Shown here piece by piece: positions 1-6,831 of a stretch of DNA of 26,721 bases. Where the stretch lies: the NCBI GenBank assembly GCA_934661135.1, contig CAKUJA010000019.1:1-26721 (forward strand), in the 5' to 3' direction. The position numbers were made by a program, and so were the translations under genes. Positions within the stretch are counted from its first letter, which is position 1. Each line of letters begins with the position of its first letter. The notes under the pieces are model-generated. The model had not been told where the DNA came from. It saw only the letters and a list, made by a program, of their open reading frames with translations, and searched no databases. The DNA is from an uncultured Oscillospiraceae bacterium (GTDB lineage Bacteria; Bacillota; Clostridia; Oscillospirales; Oscillospiraceae).

Positions 1-73
1 CCTGTGCTTTTCAAATCTCGGCTTGACGAAAAATCTCTCGCCGAATCTGCTTGCCAAATTGTGCAGTGCTGCC

Positions 74-664
74 TTAATTTTCAATGAATTTTACGATTTC
101 CTCCAGATCGTAGTCGCCGCGATCCATATCGATGCGCAGCGTCCGCTCCGGCGGGAGCGTCTGCACCCACTTGTCGTAGAGCGCCTTAAGCTCATAGACA
201 TACATCAGGTCGAGCGCGTCCTCGTACTCGCGTCCGCGCTCACGCATATGGCGCAGAACGGTCTGCACCGAGCAGTCGAGATAGAGATATTTGTCGATCG
301 GCGGCATGAGCGCGGCAATCCCGCCGGCCAGCTTACAGAGCACGGCATATTCGTCGGCGCTCAGGTCGCCCTGGTCACGGCGGTATTCCGCGATGACCAG
401 ATTTTCGAGAAACGCGCGGTCGAAAAAGAAGAAGTCCGCCGCGCCGCCGGTCTGCCACTTCGGGTCGTCAAAGTAGAGCGAGAGAAACGCGACCTGCGTG
501 TGGAACGACCATCGCCTGGAATCGCTGTAATAGTCGTTGATATAGGGATTGTCCTGCGGGCGCTCCTCGTGGAAGGCCGCACGCTCGCCAAGCCGCGCCA
601 GCAGGCGGCGCAGGAGCGTCGTTTTGCCGGAGCCGACGGTTCCGCAGATCGCAATATACTGCAT
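74..664 (-). CDS. Deoxynucleoside kinase (dAK/dGK-like)
   Basis: Cytosolic salvage enzyme that transfers phosphate from an NTP to a deoxynucleoside to give a dNMP. Residues 8-15 are a P-loop (GTVGSGKT). The segment around E33/E34 followed by DNP (residues 38-40) fits the catalytic Glu region of the dNK family, FDRAF at 81-85 matches the family's DR motif, and RERGREYE at 141-148 fits the arginine-rich lid. At 196 aa the length is close to bacterial family members. The ATG is preceded by AAGGAGG with a 9-nt gap. It is transcribed away from the GntR-led operon and appears monocistronic. Whether it prefers dA, dG or dC cannot be told from the sequence. Family assignment is firm. Confidence 0.88.
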   Translation of the reverse strand: MQYIAICGTVGSGKTTLLRRLLARLGERAAFHEERPQDNPYINDYYSDSRRWSFHTQVAFLSLYFDDPKWQTGGAADFFFFDRAFLENLVIAEYRRDQGDLSADEYAVLCKLAGGIAALMPPIDKYLYLDCSVQTVLRHMRERGREYEDALDLMYVYELKALYDKWVQTLPPERTLRIDMDRGDYDLEEIVKFIEN

Positions 665-697
665 GGCGCAAAGCCTCCTTTTTCGCGAATCTTCCCT

Positions 698-726
698 ATT
701 ATAGCGGACGGCGGAGAAAAGCGCAA
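698..726 (-). promoter_or_regulatory. Putative promoter of the deoxynucleoside kinase gene
   Basis: On the minus strand a perfect TATAAT (698-703) lies 17 nt from TTGCGC (721-726, 4/6 to TTGACA). It sits upstream of the AAGGAGG ribosome binding site of the kinase gene and next to the divergent gntR promoter. Confidence 0.5.
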
Positions 727-741
727 GAGCGGGGCGAGGGA

Positions 742-780
742 TTGACTTTCTGTATTAGCTGTATTATATTGAATAATACA
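742..780 (+). promoter_or_regulatory. gntR operon promoter with overlapping palindromic operator
   Basis: TTGACT (742-747), a 17-nt spacer and TATATT (765-770) form a sigma-A-type promoter. A perfect inverted repeat, TGTATTAT-ATTGA-ATAATACA (760-780), covers the whole -10 box. GntR-family dimers bind such 8+8 palindromes, and the first gene of the transcript encodes a GntR protein, so autorepression by blocking polymerase is the simplest reading. Confidence 0.75.
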
Positions 781-795
781 AACGGAGGGACAACG

Positions 796-1167
796 ATGCT
801 TTTGACATTTGATTTTGCGAGCGATGTGCCGCTCTACCAGCAGCTCCGCAACCAGATTGTGCTCGGCATTGCAGACGGAAGGCTGCGCGCCGGGGAGAAG
901 CTGCCGACGGTGCGGGCGCTGGCCGAGGAGAGCGGCGTGAACACGATGACGGTCAGCAAGGCCTACCAACTGCTGAAAGCGGAGGGGTATCTGAAAACCG
1001 ACCGCCACAGCGGAACTGTGATTGCCGCGCGGGACGGCAGACGGGCGGCTACGCCGGAGCAGCGGGAGCGGCTGCGGCTTTGCATCTCGGAGCTGCGGCT
1101 CGGCGGCATGACGCGGGAGGATCTTCTGGCGCTGTGCGCGGAATGCTATGGAGGGGAAGAACAATGA
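796..1167 (+). CDS. GntR-family transcriptional regulator, YtrA subfamily
   Basis: DNA-binding repressor, 123 aa. Residues about 10-78 are a GntR winged helix (PLYQQLRNQIVLGIADGRLRAG, then LPTVRALAEESGVNTMTVSKAY, then a GYL...SGTVI wing). Only about 45 helical residues follow, with no effector domain; this short form is typical of the YtrA subfamily, which controls neighbouring ABC transporter operons. ATG 796 is chosen because GGAGGG lies 6 nt upstream; an in-frame TTG at 742 would overlap the promoter. Its stop overlaps the next start (ATGA). The palindrome 760-780 over the -10 box is its likely operator. The inducing signal is unknown; relatives respond to cell-envelope stress or antibiotics. 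Confidence 0.88.
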   Translation: MLLTFDFASDVPLYQQLRNQIVLGIADGRLRAGEKLPTVRALAEESGVNTMTVSKAYQLLKAEGYLKTDRHSGTVIAARDGRRAATPEQRERLRLCISELRLGGMTREDLLALCAECYGGEEQ

Positions 1168-2507
1168 TTATGCGCCTGATTTTGTGGCTCAGCGTCCTGT
1201 GGCTTGCACCGCTGGTGACTGCCATTTCCGCAAACGATGCGAAGTTTAAGAAAAATCTGGCTGTCGGCGTGACCATCCCGCATGAATTTCAGGCAGATCC
1301 CGCAGTGCAGGCGGTGCTCGCGCGCTTCCGGCGGCAGGAATGGCGGCTCTGCGCGGGACTGGCGCTCTGCGGCGCGGCCTGCATCTTTGTCCGGGACTTC
1401 GGCGTAAACTTTACGCTGTGGTCGTTGTGGCTGATTCTGCTGTGCGTGCTGCCGAACGTTGTCTATGCGCGCGCCAACCTCGCGCTCAAGGCGCTGAAGG
1501 CGGAGCGCGGCTGGCGGACGCAGCCGGTGCGTGTGGCGCAGGTCGATCTGGCCGCCGTGCCGAGCTACCGCTGGCTCTCGCCGTGGCTGTTTGCGCTGCC
1601 GCTGGCCGTGAGTCTGCTGCCGCTGCTCTGGAGCCGTGTGATGCTGACCGCGGTGCTGGTGGATGCGGGGTGCATCGTGCTGTTTTGGCTCTGCTACCGG
1701 TTTTGTTACCGGAAAAAGAGTGAGCGCGTCGATGAAAATACCGCGCTGACCAAGATGCTCAGTCAGGTGCGCCTGCATAGCTGGGGACAGATCTGGCTGG
1801 TGAGCGCGTGGGTGATGGCTGCGCTGAATTTCGCAATGACGCTGGGCGTGCAGACACCGTGGATCGGAACAGTCGGGTTGATCCTGCTGATGGTGGTTCA
1901 TATCTGGATTTTGCTGCGGACGGAGTTCCGTCTCCGCGCGCTTCAGGCGAAGCTGACCGCGGGCGATCCGACCGGTGCACTCGTCGACGAGGACGACTAC
2001 TGGATTTTCGGCCAGTTCTATTATAACCCGGATGACCGGCACCTGATGGTCAATGCCCGCACCGGCGTCAATACGTCGGTCAATCTGGCGCGGCCGGCCG
2101 GGCGGATCATCATGGGGATGAGCGCACTGATGCTGCTTGGGATGCTGGCGATCGGCCCGGCGTTTTCCGCTGCGGCAAAGGCACCGATGACGGTCAGCGT
2201 GACGCAGACGCAGGTGCTTGCGGAAATCGGGAGAAAGAGCTATGCCGCCCAGCGGGACGCGGTGACGGAGGTGCTTTTGCTGGAGACGCTGCCGGACGAT
2301 CTTGTCAAAACGAGCGGGACGTCGATGGAATCGCTGCTGCGCGGAAAATTTTATTCCCACACCTACGGAAAACTCATTGTCTGTCTTGACCCGACGGCAC
2401 CGCCGTTTTTGCTGCTACGGACGGATGCGGAGGCCTATCTGTTCGGCGCGCGCGAAGCGGGGCAGGTGGAGACGGGATACCGGCTGCTGACGGAAGGGAA
2501 CAATTGA
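1164..2507 (+). CDS. DUF1648/DUF5808-type polytopic membrane protein with C-terminal PH-like domain
   Basis: A 447-aa integral membrane protein with about eight hydrophobic segments (roughly residues 1-20, 60-100 as a pair, 145-185 as a pair, 215-256 as a pair, 320-345). Between the sixth and last segments lies a soluble stretch with the pattern DYWIFGQFYYNPDD...N...VNLARP, which is the DUF5808 signature. The last 100 residues resemble a bacterial PH-like domain (GKFYSHTYGKLIVCLD...AYLFGAREAGQVE). Start ATG 1164 overlaps the gntR stop, with GAGGGG upstream. Proteins of this type accompany YtrA-type regulators and ABC exporters; the molecular role is unknown. The position implies a membrane partner or sensor for the downstream ABC system, which is inference. 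Confidence 0.8.
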   Translation: MIMRLILWLSVLWLAPLVTAISANDAKFKKNLAVGVTIPHEFQADPAVQAVLARFRRQEWRLCAGLALCGAACIFVRDFGVNFTLWSLWLILLCVLPNVVYARANLALKALKAERGWRTQPVRVAQVDLAAVPSYRWLSPWLFALPLAVSLLPLLWSRVMLTAVLVDAGCIVLFWLCYRFCYRKKSERVDENTALTKMLSQVRLHSWGQIWLVSAWVMAALNFAMTLGVQTPWIGTVGLILLMVVHIWILLRTEFRLRALQAKLTAGDPTGALVDEDDYWIFGQFYYNPDDRHLMVNARTGVNTSVNLARPAGRIIMGMSALMLLGMLAIGPAFSAAAKAPMTVSVTQTQVLAEIGRKSYAAQRDAVTEVLLLETLPDDLVKTSGTSMESLLRGKFYSHTYGKLIVCLDPTAPPFLLLRTDAEAYLFGAREAGQVETGYRLLTEGNN

Positions 2508-2551
2508 ATCGCCCGGCCGTCTAATCCGGTATGGAAGGAGAGAAACCATCT

Positions 2552-2764
2552 ATGGATGAGAAGAAATCAGAAAAGAAGCCGCAAAAGAAAGCAGACGACA
2601 GCTATTTGGCGCTTGGAATGTGCGTTGGCCTTTGTATTGGGATGTCGATCGGCCAACTGCTGTTTGACAACATGGCGCTTGGCATGAGCGCCGGGATGTG
2701 TCTCGGTATGGCAATCGGCGCGTGCATCAAAAAGAAAGGGGATGACAGCGATGCTGAACATTGA
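2552..2764 (+). CDS. Small glycine-zipper membrane protein
   Basis: A 70-aa protein: a charged lysine-rich head (about 20 residues), then two short hydrophobic segments built on GMxxGxxxGMSIG and GMSAGMCLGMAIG repeats, ending in a KKKGDDSD tail. The repeated small-residue spacing (glycine zipper) favours tight helix packing or oligomers in the membrane. The ATG at 2552 has AAGGAG about 12 nt upstream; an in-frame ATG at 2531 is less likely because it lacks a site. It overlaps the ABC ATPase start by 14 nt, so translation is probably coupled. I do not recognise a named family. It could be an accessory subunit of the transporter. Confidence 0.75.
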   Translation: MDEKKSEKKPQKKADDSYLALGMCVGLCIGMSIGQLLFDNMALGMSAGMCLGMAIGACIKKKGDDSDAEH

Positions 2765-3467
2765 ACATCTGACAAAGCAATATGGGGAGAAAAAGGCGGT
2801 CGACGATCTGAGCCTGCGTATCCGGCCGGGTGAGATCTGCGCGTTCATCGGCCACAACGGCGCGGGCAAGACGACAACGCTGAAATCCTGCGCCGGAATT
2901 TTGAACTTCGACGCGGGCGAGATCACGATCGACGGCAAGTCCGTCCGCACGAACCCGCTGGAGTGTAAGCAGGTTATGGCCTATCTCCCGGACAACCCGG
3001 ATCTCTATGAATTTCTGTCCGGCATTCAATATCTGAACTTTGTGGCGGATATTTTCGCCGTTGACGCGAATACGAGACAGGCGCGGATTGCGCAGTATGC
3101 GGAGCTGTTCGGGCTGACGGACGATCTGGCGCAGCAGATCTCCGCGTATTCCCACGGCATGAAGCAGAAGCTCGCGCTGATCTCCGCGCTGCTCCATGCG
3201 CCGAAGCTCATTCTGATGGATGAGCCGTTTGTCGGCCTTGACCCGACAGCGGCGCACCAGCTCAAGCAGCTCATGCGGGAGCACTGTGCGCACGGCGGCG
3301 CAATCTTTTTCTCCACGCACGTGTTGGAGGTTGCGGAAAAGCTCTGCGACAAGGTGGCGATCATCAAGCAGGGGCGGCTGATTGCCGCCGGAACCATGGA
3401 GGAAGTCAAGGGAAATCAGTCGCTTGAAGATGTATTCCTGGAGCTGGAGGGTGAGAACAATGCTTAA
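2751..3467 (+). CDS. ABC transporter ATP-binding protein
   Basis: ATPase subunit of an ABC-2-type (exporter-like) transporter, 238 aa. Walker A at residues 34-42 (GHNGAGKTT), signature YSHGMKQKLALISALLH, Walker B LILMDEPFVGLD and the switch histidine in FFSTHVLEVAE are all intact. The signature is SHGMKQK rather than LSGGQ, common in the YtrB/EcsA/CcmA-like drug and bacteriocin export group. ATG 2751 is preferred over 2742 because the AAAGGGG site at about 2734-2740 then has a normal gap. The stop overlaps the permease start by 8 nt. Works with the 3460-5067 permease; substrate unknown. Confidence 0.9.
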   Translation: MLNIEHLTKQYGEKKAVDDLSLRIRPGEICAFIGHNGAGKTTTLKSCAGILNFDAGEITIDGKSVRTNPLECKQVMAYLPDNPDLYEFLSGIQYLNFVADIFAVDANTRQARIAQYAELFGLTDDLAQQISAYSHGMKQKLALISALLHAPKLILMDEPFVGLDPTAAHQLKQLMREHCAHGGAIFFSTHVLEVAEKLCDKVAIIKQGRLIAAGTMEEVKGNQSLEDVFLELEGENNA

Positions 3468-5067
3468 ACCGCTGCTTCGCGTCCAGTACAGGGCGCTGCT
3501 CGCGTCTTTTTCCGGGAAACGGCGCGGACGTGCACAGCGCAAGGGCGGCATGGCCAGCTATGCGCTGCTGATGCTCTATGCGGCGATGTTTATGTTCCTG
3601 TTTTTCACGAGCTTTTCACAGCTTGCGGCGGCGTTTGCGCCGCTTGGCCTCGGGTGGCTCTACTGGACGATGTATATCATTCTGGCGTTTGCACTGATGT
3701 TTATCGGCAGTGTCTTTGCGGCAAAGACGCAGCTTTTTGAAGCGAAGGACAACGAGCTTTTGCTTGCCATGCCGATCCGCCCGCGCGACATTCTGCTGTC
3801 GCGTATGGCGCTGCTGCTGATCTTAAATCTGGTCTTTGAGCTGCTCGTCGCGCTCCCGGCGGGAATTGCCTGGGTACTGCATGGAGCGGTCAGCGCGGCG
3901 GGGATCTGCGCGTTCTTGCTGCTGCTGGCGGCGCTGCCGCTGCTGAGCATGGCGGCGACGAGCCTGTTTGCGTGGCTCATCAGCCTGATTACGGCGCGGC
4001 TGCGCAAGAAAACATTTGTGACCATGGTGCTGTCGATCGCGCTTTTCGGAGTCTATTTTGTGGTTTGCTTCCGACTGAACAGCTATATTACGCTGCTGGC
4101 CGCGAACGGACAGCAGATCGCCGGGAAGCTGATTTCCGTTGTGCCGCTCTACTGGATGGGCAGTGCGCTTGGCGGCGAGCTGCGCGATCTTGCGCCTGCG
4201 CTGCTGGTCTGTCTGGCGCCGTTTGGCCTGGCCTGCTGGCTGCTGTCGCGCAGCTTCATCCGAATTGTGACGCAAAAACGCGGCAGTGCGAGGGTTCGAT
4301 ACCATGGGAAGGCGCTGCCGGTGCACTCGGACGACGGCGCGCTGCTCCTTCGGGAGCTGCGCCATCTGATGAATTCTGCATCTTATATGATGAATGCAGG
4401 ACTGGGACTGATATTTTATGTGGTGCTGGCGGTGTTTGCGGTATGGAAGCGGCAGGATGCGGTACGGCTTACGGCACAGCTCGGCTTTACCAGCGGCGAT
4501 GTGGCGGTTGCGCTGTCAGCGGCATTTGCGCTGCTGGCCGCAATGATCCTGTTTACGGCATCTTCTGTCTCTTTGGAGGGAAAAAACTACTGGATTGTGC
4601 GCTCTTTTCCGGTGAAAACAAAACAAATTTTGAATGCGAAGCTGCGGCTGCACAATCTGCTTACGCTGCCGGTCGCGGGAGTGTGTGCGGCGGCGGTTGC
4701 GGCGGCGTATTTTCTCAGCAGCGGCGACCGCGGCAGCGCAGCGCTTGGTGCGCTGCTGGTGCTCAGCGCGATGACGTCCGCGGAGCTGGTTGCAGTGCTT
4801 GGCCTGGTCGCCAATCTGCGCCACGCAAACCTGAACTGGGTCAATGAGACGCAGCCGGTGAAGCAGGGGACGGCGGTGCTGATTACGATGCTGCTCGGTT
4901 GGGCGATTGCACTGGTGATCGGACTGCCGTATCTGTTCTGGCTGCGCGGCGCGGTGAGCGCAGTGGTCTATCTGCTGGTTGCGGTCGTGCTGATGCAGGC
5001 GGCGGCGATGCTCGGCGAGCGCTGGATTGACACGCGCGGCGTGAAGCGCTTTGAAGCGCTGGACTGA
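3460..5067 (+). CDS. ABC-2-type transporter permease
   Basis: A 535-aa polytopic protein with about a dozen hydrophobic segments spread through its length, interrupted by a cytosolic stretch (about residues 265-300) rich in R and K. The segment near residues 85-115, FEAKDNELLLAMPIRPRDILLSR, is the typical ABC-2 permease sequence that follows the first helices. Start ATG 3460 overlaps the ATPase stop. It is a full-length permease that probably homodimerises with two copies of the upstream ATPase. Nothing in the sequence tells the substrate; given the YtrA-type regulator, export or protection against an envelope-active compound is plausible. Confidence 0.85.
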   Translation: MLKPLLRVQYRALLASFSGKRRGRAQRKGGMASYALLMLYAAMFMFLFFTSFSQLAAAFAPLGLGWLYWTMYIILAFALMFIGSVFAAKTQLFEAKDNELLLAMPIRPRDILLSRMALLLILNLVFELLVALPAGIAWVLHGAVSAAGICAFLLLLAALPLLSMAATSLFAWLISLITARLRKKTFVTMVLSIALFGVYFVVCFRLNSYITLLAANGQQIAGKLISVVPLYWMGSALGGELRDLAPALLVCLAPFGLACWLLSRSFIRIVTQKRGSARVRYHGKALPVHSDDGALLLRELRHLMNSASYMMNAGLGLIFYVVLAVFAVWKRQDAVRLTAQLGFTSGDVAVALSAAFALLAAMILFTASSVSLEGKNYWIVRSFPVKTKQILNAKLRLHNLLTLPVAGVCAAAVAAAYFLSSGDRGSAALGALLVLSAMTSAELVAVLGLVANLRHANLNWVNETQPVKQGTAVLITMLLGWAIALVIGLPYLFWLRGAVSAVVYLLVAVVLMQAAAMLGERWIDTRGVKRFEALD

Positions 5068-5088
5068 GCGGCGCGAAGGGAGAAGACT

Positions 5089-5727
5089 ATGGATCAAAAG
5101 ATCGACCGCGCCCGGTGGGGCAGGGATGAAATTTTCACGTTTTTTTCGGGTATTTCCAATCCGTTTTACGCGGTTTGCTTCCGGCAGGACGTTACGAAGC
5201 TCCGCGCGTACACCAAGGCCAATGGACTCTCGTTCTACCATTCGCTGATCTGGCTCTGCACGAAGGCGATCAATGAGATCGACGCGTTTCGCGATGTGAT
5301 TCGCGGCGGAGAGGTTTTCAGGCTCGACCACCGCGACCCCAGCTTTACGGTGTTGAAGCCGGGGAGCGAACAGTTTCAGATTGTGACAATGCCGTTTTAC
5401 GACAGCCTGCCGGAGTTTGCCCGCGAAGCGAAGCGGCGCAGCGACGCGCAGACCGCGTTTATCGATCACCAGTTGGAAACCGACCGGCTGATCTACTTCT
5501 CGTGTCTGCCGTGGGTCGACCTGACAATGCTGACCAACGAGCGCGACCTCGCCGCGCCGGGCGCGCAGGACGATGTGATTCCGCATATCGCGTGGGGAAA
5601 ATATGTGTCTGTGGGTGACCGGCTGGAGGTCGGTATGAGCGTGGAGGTGAATCACCGGCTGATTGACGGCGTCCACGTTGGACGCTTCGCCGAGACGCTT
5701 ACGCGGCTGATCGATGCGCTTGCGTAG
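5089..5727 (+). CDS. CAT-fold (CatA-like) O-acetyltransferase
   Basis: A 212-aa protein of the chloramphenicol acetyltransferase fold, which uses acetyl-CoA in the cytosol to acetylate a hydroxyl group. The C-terminal catalytic motif is NHRLIDG, with H189 as the general base and D193 conserved (family pattern HxxxDG); true CATs usually have HH, here the first is N. The N-terminal NPFYAVCF and the SFYHSLIWLCTKAINE helix also fit the family. It follows the permease by 21 nt, with GAAGGGAG upstream of ATG 5089, so it is the last gene of the YtrA-type operon. Resistance to chloramphenicol cannot be assumed: many Clostridia carry such homologues with unknown acceptors. Confidence 0.82.
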   Translation: MDQKIDRARWGRDEIFTFFSGISNPFYAVCFRQDVTKLRAYTKANGLSFYHSLIWLCTKAINEIDAFRDVIRGGEVFRLDHRDPSFTVLKPGSEQFQIVTMPFYDSLPEFAREAKRRSDAQTAFIDHQLETDRLIYFSCLPWVDLTMLTNERDLAAPGAQDDVIPHIAWGKYVSVGDRLEVGMSVEVNHRLIDGVHVGRFAETLTRLIDALA

Positions 5728-5782
5728 TCCGCTCCGGAACCCGGTACGGGCGGCCTGTGCAGCACAGGATTTCAGAACCGGT

Positions 5783-5823
5783 AACGCAAAAGACGTGACC
5801 TTCACGGTCACGTCTTTTGCGTT
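5783..5823. terminator. Bidirectional intrinsic terminator
   Basis: Perfect inverted repeat with 18-bp arms (5783-5800 and 5806-5823) and loop TTCAC. The A-rich start and T-rich end of the arms give a U-rich tail in either direction. It lies between the convergent acetyltransferase and YitT genes and overlaps the last codons of the latter. Confidence 0.85.
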
Positions 5824-6704
5824 TCGGAGGGTTCCGGCCGCGCCTTCGTCCGGAGCTTTGGCTGATACTGCATATTGGATACGTTATAGACGGTGATAAA
5901 GGCCTTCGGGTCTTCGCGGTTGATGAAGTTCATCAGTTTTTGATATTCATTCTTATCAACGATGGTGATGATCTCGTTGTGCTTTTCAAAGTTATATGCG
6001 CCGATGGCCTCGTAGATCGTCGCGCCGCTGTGCAGATCGTCGATGATGAACTTCCGGAGTGCTTCTTCCTTTTCGGTGATGATGCAGACGCGGCGCTTCT
6101 TATTGTGGTCGAAGATGAAATGATCCAGGATGATGCCGTTGAAGTAGGTGCCGAGAACGCTCAGGACCACCGTTTTCTTATCGTAGACAAACGCCGCCGA
6201 GAGCGCCACGCACATTCCCGCCAGCGACATGGCTCTGCCAAGGTCGATGCGCAGGTACTTGTTCAGAATTTTCGCCACGATGTCCAGGCCGCCGGAGGAG
6301 GCGTTCCGGTTGAACAGAATGCTCAGGCCGATGCTGACCACCAGAATGTAGCAGAGCACGTCTAGCTCCTGACTGCCGGTCATGGATTCAAAGTCCGGGA
6401 ACAGAAGCTCAAACAGCCCCAGAAACAGCGGCAGCAGGATGCTGGTATAGACGGTCTTTGCGCCGAATTCTTTTCCGCAGGTCAGAAAGCCGATGATTAA
6501 AAGCACAACGTTCAGAATCATTGTAATGGCCGACAGGGGAAGCGGAATAAAATTGGACAGTATGATGCCGAGACCGGAAATGCTGCTGACCGAGGTGTGG
6601 CTTGGCACCAGAAAAAAGTAGACCGCTGCCGCGATGATCGCCACCGCTACGGTCAAAATTCCGATTTCTTTCCCGATTTCCAAGAGAGTTGGTTTCTTTT
6701 TCAT
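5808..6704 (-). CDS. YitT-family membrane protein (YitT domain plus DUF2179)
   Basis: A 298-aa membrane protein. After a short KKKPTLLEIGKEIG head come five to six hydrophobic segments (to about residue 190) with the family hallmark SSGGLDIVAKIL near the middle. The C-terminal about 90 residues form the soluble DUF2179 domain (KRRVCIITEKEEALRKFI, then GATIYEAIGAY, then EYQKLMNFINREDPKAFITV). ATG 6704 is used because GGAGGAG lies 8 nt upstream; an in-frame extension to 6761 has no such site. The DUF2179 fold is often suggested to bind a small ligand; the transported compound, if any, is unknown. It stands alone, about 130 bp from the upstream GH3 gene. Confidence 0.9.
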   Translation of the reverse strand: MKKKPTLLEIGKEIGILTVAVAIIAAAVYFFLVPSHTSVSSISGLGIILSNFIPLPLSAITMILNVVLLIIGFLTCGKEFGAKTVYTSILLPLFLGLFELLFPDFESMTGSQELDVLCYILVVSIGLSILFNRNASSGGLDIVAKILNKYLRIDLGRAMSLAGMCVALSAAFVYDKKTVVLSVLGTYFNGIILDHFIFDHNKKRRVCIITEKEEALRKFIIDDLHSGATIYEAIGAYNFEKHNEIITIVDKNEYQKLMNFINREDPKAFITVYNVSNMQYQPKLRTKARPEPSETQKT

Positions 6705-6762
6705 TGCTATGGCTCCTCCAAAACGCGAGTTGCAGAGTGGTTTGGCTGCGCCGCCGCGCAAG

Positions 6763-6795
6763 AACAGCCACAGCGGACAAACCGCTGTGACTGTT
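6763..6795 (-). terminator. Putative terminator downstream of the GH3 gene
   Basis: Hairpin with arms 6763-6776 and 6782-6795 (one C-A mismatch, CACAGCGG core, loop of 5). Read on the minus strand it ends in a TGTTCTTG stretch, a modest U-tract. It lies between the GH3 stop (6832) and the YitT start. Confidence 0.5.
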
Positions 6796-6831
6796 TGCCG
6801 GTTGAGCAGTAGAGTTTCTGCCGGGGCGGGA

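Noticed and set aside
742..795. Upstream TTG start for the GntR gene
   Set aside because: The TTG lies in the -35 box, and the added residues match no GntR N-terminus; ATG 796 has a good ribosome binding site.
1146..2360. 404-aa minus-strand frame opposite the DUF1648/DUF5808-type gene
   Set aside because: Composition rich in His, Gln and Arg, no motifs, no ribosome binding site; overlaps a well-supported membrane protein.
5089..5727. Chloramphenicol resistance gene
   Set aside because: The catalytic HxxxDG is present, but the HH pair is NH, and the gene is part of a regulated chromosomal operon; function against chloramphenicol is not supported by sequence alone.
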